DNA of 64,000 nucleotides from Capitulum mitella (Eukaryota; Arthropoda; Thecostraca; Pollicipedomorpha; Pollicipedidae). Positions 21,547 to 34,092 of this stretch are shown in pieces. Numbering within the stretch: position 1 is the first letter of the stretch; each line of letters opens with the position of its first letter. The stretch covers positions 21,563,081-21,627,080 of the forward strand of contig CP099848.1 in NCBI GenBank assembly GCA_030062745.1, given 5' to 3'. Both the position numbers and the translations under genes were made by a program. A model generated the notes under the pieces. The model saw only the letters and a program-made list of their open reading frames with translations, had not been told where the DNA came from and did no database searches.

Positions 21547-22610
21547 TTACCACACTGGCCGTCGCATTTCCAGCCCACGCCGCCAGATGGACCCAGCAGG
21601 GTCGCGGCCGACGGCCTAATACCGCCTCAACGCACCGACGGAGCAGCTATACGCCGACTTATCATTCCCCGGCCTCCGCGGCTATCACCGCGCTGTGCTG
21701 GGCCGACGTCACGCCAACCCCGTCAGCCGCGAGTGACGTCGCGTCACTCGTCAGCCACCCTCCGGACCGTAAGAGCTCACTCCCGGAGACGGTAGCGCGC
21801 CGCCGTGGTGCGGCGTCCTCTCGATGCAAGCTCGCCCCCCCCCCCGCACCGGTCCGACCGGTCGCCGTACGTCGGCCAACGAGGCCAGAGGACAGAGCGC
21901 CAGGACGAGCCCGACCGCTCTCGCCCTGATCTACGGCGAACGGCGAACCGGCGTAGTGGACAGACCGTTGCACTCGTGATGTGATTTACAGCGGGCAGAC
22001 GACCAGCGCTGCTGTCGTCACGAGCCCCGAGGGGTTTGACGTCAATGGATTCCGACTGCCTACGTCATGGGTTGCATACTTAGAGCGGCGGTATGACATC
22101 GACGATGCAACTACTGCATTATGCCGGGCAGGACCATAACATTTGGTGCGCAGTGGTTGCGAAGTTATAACGTCCAGAAAACGTTATGGCCGGCCCCGGT
22201 CCGGGGCGGTCGCTCAATTTCATCTTTCCTGCTGCTTGAAGTAAGACTTAAGATTCTTTACTGGACAGATGATAGGAGGCGTTGACTACCGTAGCAGCGC
22301 TTAATATGCAAGAAATATCAGTATGACTCCCGTAATTAAAACTGCTGTTATCAGAATTGTATCGCATCAGATTTAAACCACGCATACGCCATCGAACGAC
22401 CAAGACACGCCGACACTCATCAGACGTCGGCACGGCGATCGAGGGCGGCAGGGCGGATGGGGCGGTACAACGGCCGAGCCGTCCCACGATCGGCTGACCG
22501 CCGCCGCCGCCGCCGCCGCTATTTCCGGCCGCAGGTCGCTCACCCCGCGGCGCCGCTCAGCTGTTTTTGTGCGCGACGGCGGCGCGTGGGGCGGCCACGC
22601 GGCGGTCCGG

Positions 22611-22945
22611 GCAGACCAGTGCAGGGCAGGGAGGACCAGGGCAGACCAGGGCAGGCCGGGGAGGACCAGGGTGGACCGAACAGACCAGGGCATACCAGGG
22701 CAGACCACAGCAGACGACCGAGCAGACCAGGACAGGCCGGGGAAGACCAAGGCAGACTGGGCAGGCCGAGGCAGACCGGGGCGGACCGGGATGGACCGGG
22801 GCAGACCCGGGCAGACCGAGACAGACCAGGGCAGACCAGGGCGGGCCAGGACACACCGATGCAGACCACGGCATACTGGGGCAGACCACGGCAGACCGGG
22901 GCAGACCAGGGCCGACCGAGGCGGACCGGAGAAGGCCGGGCCGAG
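22611..22945. repeat. Minisatellite, ~10-bp unit
   Basis: Roughly thirty degenerate copies of a GCAGACCAGG-type decamer, with variants such as GGCGGACCGG and GCATACCAGG. Ten is not a multiple of three, so each frame cycles through the unit. None of the phases contains a stop, so several frames are open on both strands and mimic repetitive proteins. Confidence 0.85.
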
Positions 22946-24111
22946 CAGAACGTCCCTGAGGACGACCCGGGCACAGAAAAGCGGGCTGTGCAGAGCGGAT
23001 CGGATTGATGGTAGCCCGAGGAGACCAGTACGGGCCACTAGAGATTGCACCTGTCAGGTCCGCCCGAAGACGATGGGCACAAGACGGCCGGACCCATGGC
23101 GTTTAACGCCGGCCGTGGTGCTTCTGAGATAATGGAACTATCAGGAGGACGGAAGAGAAACGACTGCAGTGAGGCGTGATCCAAAACTATACAACACCCG
23201 TTAACGTCCTTCAAACCATTGTCCACGGCCGTCGCTGTCAAAACGTCCCACTGTTTCCGGGTCTCTAACAAAGCCAAGGCCGGCCGCCACTCGAACGTTA
23301 CCAGGATCCACCGAAGGAGGAAACACTGACCACTGTACGGCGCTGTCCGAGAATGTGGGCCAGGCTCCGGTCCCGGCCCAGGCAGGGGTAACCGTTCGCC
23401 TGGTCCAGGCACGAGCACTCGGACCGGGCGCGCCGATGACGAGCACCGCAAAGGCCGCGAAGGTGCCGTCTCGTCCGCAACGTACCGAGCGTGGGCGGCG
23501 GCCGCCACTGGTCCGGCGTCGTGCTCGACACGCATCCGGGCTCGCCGAGCGGCGTCCTCTCGCACATGCTGGCTGGCGCGCGCCGCCACCGACGAGCTGG
23601 CCGCACGCACGCGCGTCGACGCCGACGTGGCCCGTCCCGGGCGGCAGCAGTGAAAGTCTGGCCGGGAGTGCGCGGCGCGGCCGGCCGCCGCCGTCGCCGC
23701 CGCCCCGGCCGGCCATTGGTCCAGCCAGCGCGGTCCGTCCGTTGAACCGGGGGACCTTGATCTTCAGCCGCCGGCGGGCCCGCGCGGCGCGGCCGCCGCC
23801 GCCGCCAGGTGTCTTCCGGGCTGGGACAGGTGCCCTCGTGGCCGGCGGCGGGCATGCTCCGCGGTAAGGACGGGCGCGATCACAACAGGGCACAGCCACC
23901 TTCCAGCCCGAGGACACGTGTCCTCACGGTAGCTGGCAGCTCTCCCCCGGACTCGTGCATGTTCTGGGTTCGTGAAAGGTGCCGCTGTCCGGCGTATTCC
24001 ATACCGAGGACGGCTGTTTCTGAACATGGGACGAGCTACACCAGCTGGCGAAGGCCGGTCTGCGGACGGCGTCTTCAGGCCGAGCGCGGGAGGATGGAAG
24101 CGTCCACAGGG

Positions 24112-24338
24112 ACCGGGAGAAGGTCGGCCGGAGATCCAGCCGCCGGCAGGTCGGCTGGAGGTTCAGTCGCCGGGAGAAGGTCGGCTGGAGGTTCAGTCGC
24201 CGGGAGAAGGTCGGCGAGAGGTTTAGTAGCCAGGAGAAGGTCGGCCGGAGGTCCAGTCACCGGGAGAAGGTCGGCTGGAGGTTCGGTCGCCGGGAGAAGG
24301 TCGGCTGGAGGTTCAGTCACCGGGAGAAATTTGGCGAG
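24112..24338. repeat. Minisatellite, 30-bp unit
   Basis: About seven and a half tandem copies of a 30-bp unit built on GGGAGAAGGTCGGCTGGAGG and TTCAGTCGCC, most with only one to four differences. Copy similarity suggests recent expansion or homogenisation. Confidence 0.85.
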
Positions 24339-27014
24339 AGTCTCCAGAGAGCGCGGGGGATCAAGGCCGCTGTCGCGCCGTCCGATAACATCGAACATTC
24401 ACTGTTGATGGAGACCCGACACAGTACTGCCGCTTCGAGCCCCATCGAAGGACTTCTAGAGCAAAGCTGAGCTTAAGTGGACGGGATCCCCTTGTTTTGC
24501 ATTTTAGTTCTACAGGCACGGCGCCAAATGAAAAACAGTTTAGCGTGAGTGTGCTGAAACAGGATAACTACTTGGACATCCTACCACAAGCTTTATGTAG
24601 CGATCGACCGGATTGGACTTATGTAAAACTGCCTTCCGTGTGCTTTCCAAGTTAATAGAAACCTAACGGTTGAAATAAGTACATGCATGCCTATACCATA
24701 AGATCACAGGTCATCGACACATTCATTACTGCTTCCCGTTGCTCTTCGCAATGGCGGACAGCTAACTGAAAAGCCATTATTTCCGGCGAGTCATGTTCGT
24801 AAAACGGTACATGAATCACCACTATCGACGATGCAACGGATCGCAGGCACGCCCCAAGTTCTCTGGATTCGTTTTCTAGAGCTGTAAAACCCAGTCAAGA
24901 TGTACAACAGAGGGACTCTACGGCCGCCCCTGTCCGTCGGTGCGGCCACCCGCCTCCTCTCCGATCAGGCTGACGCCGCTCATCCCGCCGTCAGCGTCTG
25001 TTTTAAAAGTGAAGTCGTTTACAGGATTAAAATCAAGGTCCGCTGAGCATACCGCTGGCCTGACGAAAGGCCCCAGGGTACCGGCAAACACAGGGGAAAC
25101 AAGGAGAGGGGCAGCAGCGAAGGCGCGGCTTTGTCTGTACCACCGCACTGTCTTTCCTCAAGACACGGAACAGACGCGGCGCTGCAAAACGCGCGATCCC
25201 AGAGCACTGCTGGCCAGTCAGCCGGATCATCCCGCCTCCATCCAGTCTCTCTGCTCCGCCGGCGAGTGACACTGCACAGACAGCAGGCCGTCCGGGCCGG
25301 AAGGGAAGGCCGGCGTTCGCGGGCGCGTCCCCGGAGCATACCGGCGGCGGCGGCGGCGGCGGCGGCCGGGCACCGACCGGGTCCCGTTAGGCGGCGATCG
25401 GCCGGCGCCGCCCGCCGCCGCCGCCTCCTGAAGGGCGTCTCAAGAACGCGTCGAAACCAAAAGTTGAACAACCCGCCGGGCTGCTTCCTCGTGCCGGCCG
25501 CCGCGCGTAATGGGGCCAATGTCTTTTCCGACCGGGAATAGCGGACCGGCGGCGGCGGCGGCGGCCCGCGCAGGCGCACGGCCGCGCGCCGCAGGCCGTC
25601 GACCGGGCGGTGACGCCGAGAATACACGCCAGATGGCTCTGCTCCGGCCGGCCGGGCGGCAGGCCGTGCGAGTGTGGCGCGCAGAGACGCGCCGTACAAG
25701 CACGGCAGTGGCGTGAGTCCGGAGGCGTCAGGAGTGGCCGACCACGGGCGCCGGTGTCGCCAGGTTCCTGTCTGCTAGACGGCGGGCGGCCGACGGATGC
25801 TGCGGATGTTCACACGAAAGCTGCCCCAGCATCTCACTCGACCGCATCTAAACATCAACAGGCGCGGAGCGGATCTAGCGAAAATGTTTGGATCCTTTCC
25901 CGGCTTTTAAAATGGCAGTCAGCTAAACGGCGATCTGGGAGCTAACCATAACCCTCCCTCTCCCTCTTAAATTATGTTCAACGCCCGATAAAGGTCAAGT
26001 AATCACCATTTGGAGCTCAGAAATGCCGACCATAAGTTTCATTTGCCATCCATGGCCCCCCAATAAACTCTCATCGCGGCAATATAATTACTAATCGCCT
26101 TGGCCGCACGGTGCTATTAGATAAAATCGATAAGGGGCTTCCGAGCGTGCCTTGGCTAAGGAGCACCTCATGATTTTGCTCACCGCAGAAAGGCATCCAA
26201 AGGCACTTTTTTGGGAAGTGACTGGGACTCGTTCAGGAATCTTTTGATTTACCAAACATTCCATTCGAGCAAATATGGCATTTATTTTGCCGCCAGTGAG
26301 TGAGGCTTCGTGGCTTCCCTAAGCAGGGTGTTCGAATGTTTTTATCGTTTAACTTAAATCACCTGTATTCTTTGCAGTGAGCGTTTTTAATGCAACAGCT
26401 CTACTAAACTGCAGACGTCCGCACGACACACGAAATGCCACCTGTCGGCCGTTGCCTGAAGTAATACTTCAAACCTCCCCGCGAACTGGAGGTTGCTCTC
26501 TCCGTCACAAGATGGCGCTGAAGGAGGGAGTAGAAGTGCTATGGTCGGCGAACCTACGTCATAAGATCGGCGGATCATCATTCGTACTCGGTAACGGCTA
26601 CGTGGATGTCGCAGAAAATGACCTTGTGATAAAAGAAAACGACAAACTGTTCCAGCCGACATATGAAAATTAAATGCAGGCTTTTGGCCATTCAATGCGT
26701 TACCGCGTCTCAAAAGGGCTTTTGAACCGAGGGTAGCTGGCCCAAGCCCACTTCGAAGTTTTGACGCGTGTCTGTTAAGTGTGCAATGTTGTCCACAAAT
26801 AAAAAGTCATTGATGAAAAACTGGAGTGAGAGCTATGCAATGGCGGCCTTCCGGTCATACGTTGAGGGAAACGTTGAGGTTTTCGAGGCTTTTCTCCCCA
26901 TGCGGCGTTCACGTACGTAGTTCAACGCCAACGCCTCTGATCGGCTTTTCTGGGTGGCTCTGCGCTTCATTCGTACCGACTCCGAGCCGCTGACAGCTGT
27001 CGGAACGAATCAGG

Positions 27015-27350
27015 GGGAGCCCGAGGGTGCAGCGGAGAGCCCGGGAGCGCGGCGGAGAGCCCGGGTTTGCAGCGGAGAGTCCGGGGTTGCAGCGGAGACC
27101 CCGGGGTGCAGCGGAGAGTCCGGGGTTGCAGCGGAGAGCCCGGGGGTGCAGCGAAGAGTCCGGGGTTGCAGCGGAGAGCCCGGCAGCGCGGCGGAGAGCC
27201 AGGGGTTGCAACGGAGAGTCCGGGGTTGCGGCGGAGAGGCCAGGGGTGCAACGGAGAGTCCGGGGGCGCACCGGAGATCCCGGGGGTGCAACAGAGAGCC
27301 CGGGGTGCAGCGGAGAGGCCGGGGACAGGAGAGAGCCGGGGACAGGAGAG
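27015..27350. repeat. Minisatellite, ~19-bp unit
   Basis: Around 17 copies of a unit like GGGGTTGCAGCGGAGAGTCC with variants in length (18-20 bp) and sequence. It ends in a short AGAGCCGGGGACAGG duplication near 27,330. Open frames across it are artefacts. Confidence 0.85.
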
Positions 27351-28033
27351 AGCCGGGGGACGTCCGGAAGCCGAGCGGCCGCGGCGACGTCGGCGGCGGT
27401 GGCCGACATCTGGGTCAGTGATGGGCGGGTTCAACGGCCGGCCGCCGCCGTCCGAGGTCAGCCCCCGCAAACACTTTCACTTTCACGGACGCGGCGCGCG
27501 GCCCAGCGCAACACTTCCCAGGAGGACCAAACGGTGCCGTCACGTGCCGGACGACCGCTCAGCGCCCGGCGTCTTGGCCGGGCCACCGGTCTCCGGGCCG
27601 GGGTACGGGAACGGGGCAAGGCACGATTAGCGATCAGTGGCTGAGAGAGGCCCGGTCAGTGACAGATAAAAGCCGTGATTAATGTCATGCCACGGTGCTG
27701 CGGCTTTGGGACTTTTGATATGGAGGAGAACGAGTGCATGAAGCGAACCGTTTGTGTCGGACATAGGCGGCGAAACGGGGGGGGGGGGGCACGGGGAACT
27801 GTGTCCCCCTTAATGGACGAGATTTAACATTAACCATATGACATTCCCGTGGAAAAAATGGCTCTTTTCTTGTTTTTTTTTGGCTCTCCTCAAAAAAGAG
27901 AAGAAAAGCAACCGGTTCCCCTTTGCTGGACACATTCCACACCCATTGGTGGCGATTGAGTTTCGTGCATAAAGGTATATCATATTTATACAAACTCCTG
28001 GAATGCACGGCAACTGTCGTGTCATGTTTTGCA

Positions 28034-28188
28034 GCATAGGCGAAGCCAAGAGAACCGGGGGCCCTTTTAGGCTTGCAGTTTTTGCGAAAATCATCGCACA
28101 TCGTCTTCCCGGCAGGCGGTTTTTGTATCATTTCAGTTCACCATGGACTCTGCCGCGCTTCCTTAATAAAATCCTGGCTGCGCCCCTG
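28034..28188 (+). mobile_element. Short MITE, CAGGCGCAGCC family, copy 3
   Basis: Runs from a degenerate ATAGGCGAAGCCAAG end to GGCTGCGCCCCTG, with the core cacatcgtcttcccggcagg and a tatcatttcagttcacc-like stretch. It lies in the upstream E75 region. Confidence 0.7.
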
Positions 28189-30114
28189 TCTTGCAGCAAC
28201 TGCCTCTCTATCCAACTTCAGGAGCAGGCTACTGACGCTTCTGACCATGGCCCATGCGCAATCGTTCCGATTCTGCATTTAGTTCGGACGTGTCAAAACA
28301 TAAAACTAACGGACACCGCAGCGACGGACGATAGCGAATGGACACCGTTTGCAGAACTTTCCCCAGGCGCCTCAGAAATGCATGTTACATCTTCCAGAGA
28401 TCCCGTAAACGCAAGACGGTCAAGATGACAAAATCGGGTGACCGACCGGTTGATAACACGTTGAACTCGTTTCGCAAGCGGGCGCGCTTCACTTTCATTT
28501 CTGCACCCGGCTGCGGAGAAGCCCCATTGAGCGGGGCCGCCGCGGCCACCGGGGGCGGCTGGCTCCTCAGCCGGCGACCCTGGGTCGGCGGCGGCTCCAG
28601 GCGGCGGCTCGCCGGCCCAAGGCTGTCCCGTGACGTCGAGACCGGCGGGCGACCGGCGCGCCGCCTGTCGGCCGCTGACCTAATTACCGGCGGCCGCGCC
28701 GGGTTCATTCACCTGACCCTGAAAACTAGGCCAGCCGGCAGCGGCGGTGTCAGGGCAGGACTCGGCGGCGGAGCCGTGGCGGCCTGCCAGCCTGGGAGCG
28801 AGACCTCCGGAGGCGTCCTCATGAGTCGCGGCGGCGCATAGTTCGCCCTGACGGCCGGCATTGGGGGCTGACAAATGAGCGTCATTATCGGGCGGCTATG
28901 TCGCCGAGGAGCTCATTAACATGACGTGCGTGCCGGGAATAATCCACTGGCAAGCAGTGCTCCGCCCCGCTCAGGCCGACATTTATGCAGCAAGCATGGA
29001 CAAACAAGTCATCTGCGATGCATGCGAGAAGTCTAGGGTTTGGCCAAAACTTCGTAACGTGGCTCCCAGCCAGTGACGGCGAAATGATTCTGGTTTGGGG
29101 GAGCTATCTTTAAGTTGCTCTTCACAAGCGGCGCCACTGGACTAATTACACTAGCTGTCCATATTGTGGGGGTTAATTGCCCTACAGTCCTGCACGCTCC
29201 GCCGCTGCTGTTCTCGCTCACAACAGAACGTGGCGCGAGAATGCAAGGTCTGTCGTCATGAAGCGAGACATAGCGCAAGACCAAGCACAGCTCAGACGCG
29301 GGCACGACTCGAACACGAAGACGGGGCCGGGGGTAGTCCAGTCAGCGTCGCGGCACCTCTCCGAAGCCCGCATCGCCGCGACACCGGCCTTGAAGTGCGC
29401 CACTGCGGTAAGAGGCGGGACCTGGGCTCAGGCACGGGTCTGTGTCCTCGCCTGGCCACGGCCGGTCCGTGCCGGCCAAAAGTGAAACCGGGTTCACCGT
29501 CCGAGCCGGCCGGGCGGCCGCCGCCGCTGCCCGACGAAAGGAAAAGTCGGCCGATCGCGGAGAAAGCGGTGGAAAGTGAAACTTTGAGCCGCCCGGCGGA
29601 TCGGGCGGCCCAGCCGAAAAGCGGCGCGTCTCTGCTTTGTCCCGGCTCAGGGCTTTCAGAAGCCGTCTTCCGCCTCCCGGGAAAAAGCGGTTTCTCTGTG
29701 GTACCAGAGCACACGGGCTTAACAGAACATAGTAGACGAGGCGGCAGCCCTGCCAACTTTGGAAAAATTTAGCATAATCCGCGTAATATTTCATGGAACG
29801 AAATCTTATCAACATGGATCTGGCTTCACCAGTTTTTCAGGCACCCATATGCACATGCAAGAGGAACACCCAACATAGTAGATCATCTCCGTCGTCACCC
29901 AAAAAGCTGCGTATTCCAAGCACATGCACTGCACATGTCCAAGAGAGCGGAACGAACGTGGGACTTGATTTCTAACCATCTCGCCACCAAATTTCCGCCG
30001 CGGCACCGAAGGCACATGACAGCGCAGAGCGAAGAACGCAGCAAGCGAACACGCCAAACAGAGCGTCTCAAGTGAAGCGGAGCGGGTCGCGGGCCGGCCG
30101 CGCGGGTGGTGTAC

Positions 30115-30172
30115 CTGTGATGATGCCGGGACTGAGCGCCCCCACCTCGGTCCTGGCCAGGTCCAGCAGCAT
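30115..30172 (-). CDS. Possible alternative first coding exon of E75 (20 aa)
   Basis: From an ATG at 30,172 this encodes MLLDLARTEVGALSPGIIT and ends one base into a codon at the donor G|GTACAC. Phase 1 is exactly what the zinc-finger-1 exon needs, and the joined codon would be Asp before FDGTTV. The frame is open further upstream to 30,400 through an Ala/Pro/Gly-rich stretch in a CpG-dense island, which fits a promoter. E75 genes are known for alternative first exons. There is no homology evidence, so this is inference. Confidence 0.35.
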
Positions 30173-33100
30173 GGCTCGGCCGTCGCTGACTAGAGCGGTA
30201 TCACAGCCGACGCCGGGCGCGAGCAGCGACGCGGGCGCGCGATCCGAGCGAGCGCGGCACACTGGCTCGGGGCCGGCCGGCGCCCCTGCCCCCGCCCCCC
30301 GCCCCCCGCCCGGCCGCGGCCCCGCGGCGGCGGCGGCGGCGGCGCGCGGCCGAGGTCGTTGACCCGGCCGCCGGATCAATGGAGGAGCACGGCGGCGCAA
30401 CGCAAGCCAGCCCCAGACAAAAACCCGGGGTCAGAGGCTATTGAGCGCGCCCGGCGGCAGCGAGCGGCCGCCGCCCGCGCTCGGACCGGTCGGCAGCAGG
30501 CAGGGCTCGGCCTCGGCTGCAGGGTCCCGACCCGGAGCCCGGGCCGTATTGAACTGCATCCAACTCCTCCAGGACGTTGTTAACAGCAGTCGACAGCCGG
30601 ACCGCGCCGGCTAGAACTGGACGGCTCTTGCGGCGCGGTTCAGATCGCTGCACCCGCGGTCGTTCACATCTGGGATAAAGGAGAAACGGTGCCCGTTTAC
30701 TTACAGTCGAGAAGGTCTAGGGTGTTACATTCGGAGAAATCATTGCCTCCGAATCCGCCAGTGCCCATTTTCCAACTAAGCGCTTACTGCACGTCGTGGT
30801 TCGTCGCTGAGCTTACCTTATTTGGCATTGGCATTTTTCTTTAAAATAGCCGGCTCGGTCACTTGCCATCAGTGCATGCCTTGGTTGGCGATATAATCAT
30901 GTGCATACCTGCTCACCAGGACAGGAACGGCAGCGCCCCTTCAGCTTGGCGCCGGTTCTGCTAGCTTTAAATAAGTTAAACACTAGTTCTATGGAATTGT
31001 ACGGGAAGAAATAGCCGGAAAATATAGTTTTATGTTCTATCGCAGCTGCGGTATCAATGTACGATATGATAGCGGAGTGCTCTGATGCTTGGTTGTCATG
31101 CGAGCGAGATGGGTTCGATTCCGGTAACAGCTGCGACCTTTCTTTGCTGGCAAGTGCTTTTCTTCCCGCGTTTGTCCCTCTCCCTCAATGGCCGGCTGAC
31201 TCTTTACCACGTAACCCTAAACTGGCCTTAGTAGCGGGTCGAGCGACGGGCAGTCGGCCTCCCGATTCGTTCCCGCGCGCGCTGGTTCAGGGCTACTCTC
31301 TGAGGCGCACTCTTTTTCCTTCCCTGACATCCCTTCGCACACTCCTTTCCCATTTTGTCTTCATGGTAGTGGAGGAATGTAAGCCATAGATCTGTTTGTG
31401 GCGAGCCTAGGGTTGTTGTCGACCGTGAGCTGTATGTCTATGTTTCTGTTGTTCTGGCCGGTTTAAGATAATTAATAGAAGGCTCGTTTCCGGGATCAAG
31501 AAGGAGTTTTCGGTTTGCTTTCTGTTAAGGTCCTGAAGCGGACTACAAAGGACGGGCGCAACAACAACAACAGTCATCTGGCGCTACCACCTTTGAGAAC
31601 GCTTCTTCTTCCGTCTCTGCACCTGGGTATCGCTGAAAGTTCTAAGTTGTTTTCATGTCCTAGATCCGATCGTGCTGGTCAGATGATATACACCTTCCAT
31701 GTCGTGAACAAAGCGGCACATGCATTTCATCATCGGCAAACAAAATTACCGAAATAAAAAAGTGTCATGTATCAAAAGAGCTGACCACTTCATTCCCTAT
31801 ATCGGACCAAATGAGGCCGCACCGTTAGCTCTGATAAATTCCCTGCAGTGGGTTCCTTTTTTTGAGGGGCCAGCTTATCACCGTGTATCGTGAGCGGTCA
31901 AATAGGAACATTGCCCGCTATGTCGAATCTGCCACCTGACAGGAAATATTGCAACTATGCTTTGTTCTGTCTTACAAAGTTCGGACAAATGTTATAATCT
32001 GCAATGTTCACCTGCATGCATTGGACGAGCGCACTCGTTCCAGCGGCTCGTCCGAGGCAGGGTTTAACTTAATATCTGGAGTCCGGACTGGATGGCTTTC
32101 AATCTCGTCTACGGCCATAACCATCAACGTTATAGCGTCCAAGTTGCATGACCAACCGACAAAAATTCCTCGCCTTCTACACCACCAAATGTCTAATAAG
32201 GCAGTACGACAGATCCGTGATACGCCAAAATCCGCGCCTGGTCCTGTTGTTATTTAAGTACCTGCGGCGCGAGATTTTGGCATGTCCTGTTTCTCAAGTC
32301 CCTCGCACCCGCGGTTCTTTAAAACCCTCCCGGCAAGCGTTACGCGTGCCGCGTCAAACCACCGCTCCACCAGACAAAAACCAGATGTCCTCACCATCGA
32401 CGATCCTGACGGCAGGCCGGGCCGGCGGAGCTTTGTTGTTTTTACTCGCCCGTCTGTGCCGATTCTTTCGCAGGGTCAACGACCCCGCCTTTACTGCCGA
32501 TGTCGGTCGGTCGGCGCTGCCGAGCCCGCCGTAAAAACGCGCCGCTGCAGACGGCCGCCGGTCGTTTTTGTCCAGCCGGGATCTGGGACGCGTCGGTGTC
32601 GATAGGGCTCGGCGGCGACGATCGACGCTGCAGTGGGAGAGCCGCAGCCCGACACCTGGCGCGCGCCGCGCAAAAACGCCCATCAGCTGCGGCCTCACGA
32701 CAGGCCGTCCGTTGCAATCCGTGTGAGGCAACGGAGAAACTCCGGCAACGTTCGAGAGAAACGAAGCAGTAGTTTGTGCAGTGGCGGCAAACTTTAGTGT
32801 CGTAGATTAAATTAATGTCAGTTCGTTGTCATGTAGTTATGTAGAGCTCTTGGTAATTTCCGTAAGCTACATGGCAGAGCTTTCGTTTTGTATGCATCTG
32901 AAGGTGTTTAAGCTTGAATCCTAATGTTGGCTCGACAACAGTATATCATACGGGGAGAGATATATGACATTGCGAGAAAGAGAGACCTTCATTTCTTTGA
33001 AGCGGCAGAGCTCTTGTACTAATGATGCGGAAAGATCGGATCCAAAAGCAGTTTCTCATCACTGAACATGCAAAAATAGCATGACAGCCAACGAGTGTTC

Positions 33101-33925
33101 CGAGAAATACTGATGTTACCGGGAACCCTTCCAGATCATTGCCACAGCATTGCCATGGTTGTGATGGAAAATGACGGCACTGTTGCCATTACAATCCAAA
33201 CGGTAGGCATCTCCACGCCTGGCCGGAGCCTCGAGAGCTCGGTTGCGCGCAGGACGACCTAACCGTGGCCGGGGAGCTGGAGGAAAACCCTGGCAGTTAG
33301 GCTGTGCCGCACGCTGGAATGTCCAGCGGCGCAGCCTGAGTGTGCGTTCGTGAGCAAGAGATTTCAAGAGTGAGGACGAAATAACATTCAAATTGATGCA
33401 GTCCTACCGCTTTGGTTGCAGGGATGTAGCAGGTTAACAGGTAGGCAGGCGTCCCTACCAGCCTTGGATGGTTTTAACTTGAGCTCCTTGGCGTTGCATG
33501 GAAAGAAATTTCCTCAAAATAACGTTGGTCTCACCGATTTCAGAGCTACGCGGACTGAGCGCGTCTCTTGAGGCGTGATTGTTATGCAGTTGGTGAAATC
33601 TCGGTTCACTTTCATTTCAGCGACATTTCCACCCTTTTACTCTGCAGCAGACCACGGCTTTTGACCTATTGCAAGCAGCAGAACCGGTACAGAAACTGAA
33701 AGCTGCTGTCGCTTAATCCACCGAATGCCGTACGCTTGACGTGGGAAAGGAGTAAGCCGTGAGATGAAGGTGTGTTCAGTCTTGTCACAAAGAAGAATCC
33801 GCTCTTTCCTATTGCGACAGGCACAGTGATCATATGGTTATGCCAAGAAATGGCGTATGGCCTCTGAATGTGGCGTATAGATCTCAATCTTACGGCAGAC
33901 TCGGAAATTAAAACAGCCTCCCACC
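30173..33925. other. No gene recognised
   Basis: A CpG-rich island at 30.2-30.6 kb, then mixed composition. Contains the tRNA-like tract at about 31.06-31.13 kb. A GC-rich patch lies near 32.4-32.7 kb. No coding exon is supported. Confidence 0.5.
31056..31130 (+). repeat. tRNA-derived SINE head or degenerate tRNA-like sequence
   Basis: An A-box-like TAGCGGAGTGC is followed about 40 bp later by the perfect B-box GGTTCGATTCC. Between them GCTTG and CGAGC can pair around a loop containing GTCA, reminiscent of tRNA-Asp. The acceptor stem and T-stem do not pair well, so it is not a functional tRNA. A tRNA-derived SINE is the best guess. Confidence 0.4.
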
Positions 33926-34092
33926 GGTTGCAGCCAAGGGAGGCCCGGGGGCCCGCCTTCCCTGAACCCCTAGGCCCGCATTTTTGCGAAAATCATTGCA
34001 CGTCGCCTTCCCAGCAGGCGGCTTTTTGTATGATTTCATTTCACACTGAGCTCCGGACCGCCTCCCTTAAGAAAATCCTGGCTGCGCCCCTG
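33926..34092 (+). mobile_element. Short MITE, CAGGCGCAGCC family, copy 4
   Basis: From a degenerate GGTTGCAGCCAAGGGAGG end to TCCTGGCTGCGCCCCTG, with the core cccagcaggcggctttttg and a tatgatttcatttcacac-like stretch. It is the closest match to the 4.8-kb copy. Confidence 0.75.

Noticed and set aside
22373-23132. Several repetitive proteins on both strands
   Set aside because: They are translations of a stop-free decamer minisatellite; frames cycle through the unit.
26909-27644. Repetitive Pro/Gly/Arg proteins on both strands
   Set aside because: Artefact of the ~19-bp minisatellite.
31056-31130. Functional tRNA gene
   Set aside because: Acceptor stem and T-stem do not pair and the anticodon loop is too long.
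33116-33391. 91-aa minus-strand frame with ordinary-looking composition
   Set aside because: Not recognised as any family, no splice signals judged convincing; may be a repeat fragment.
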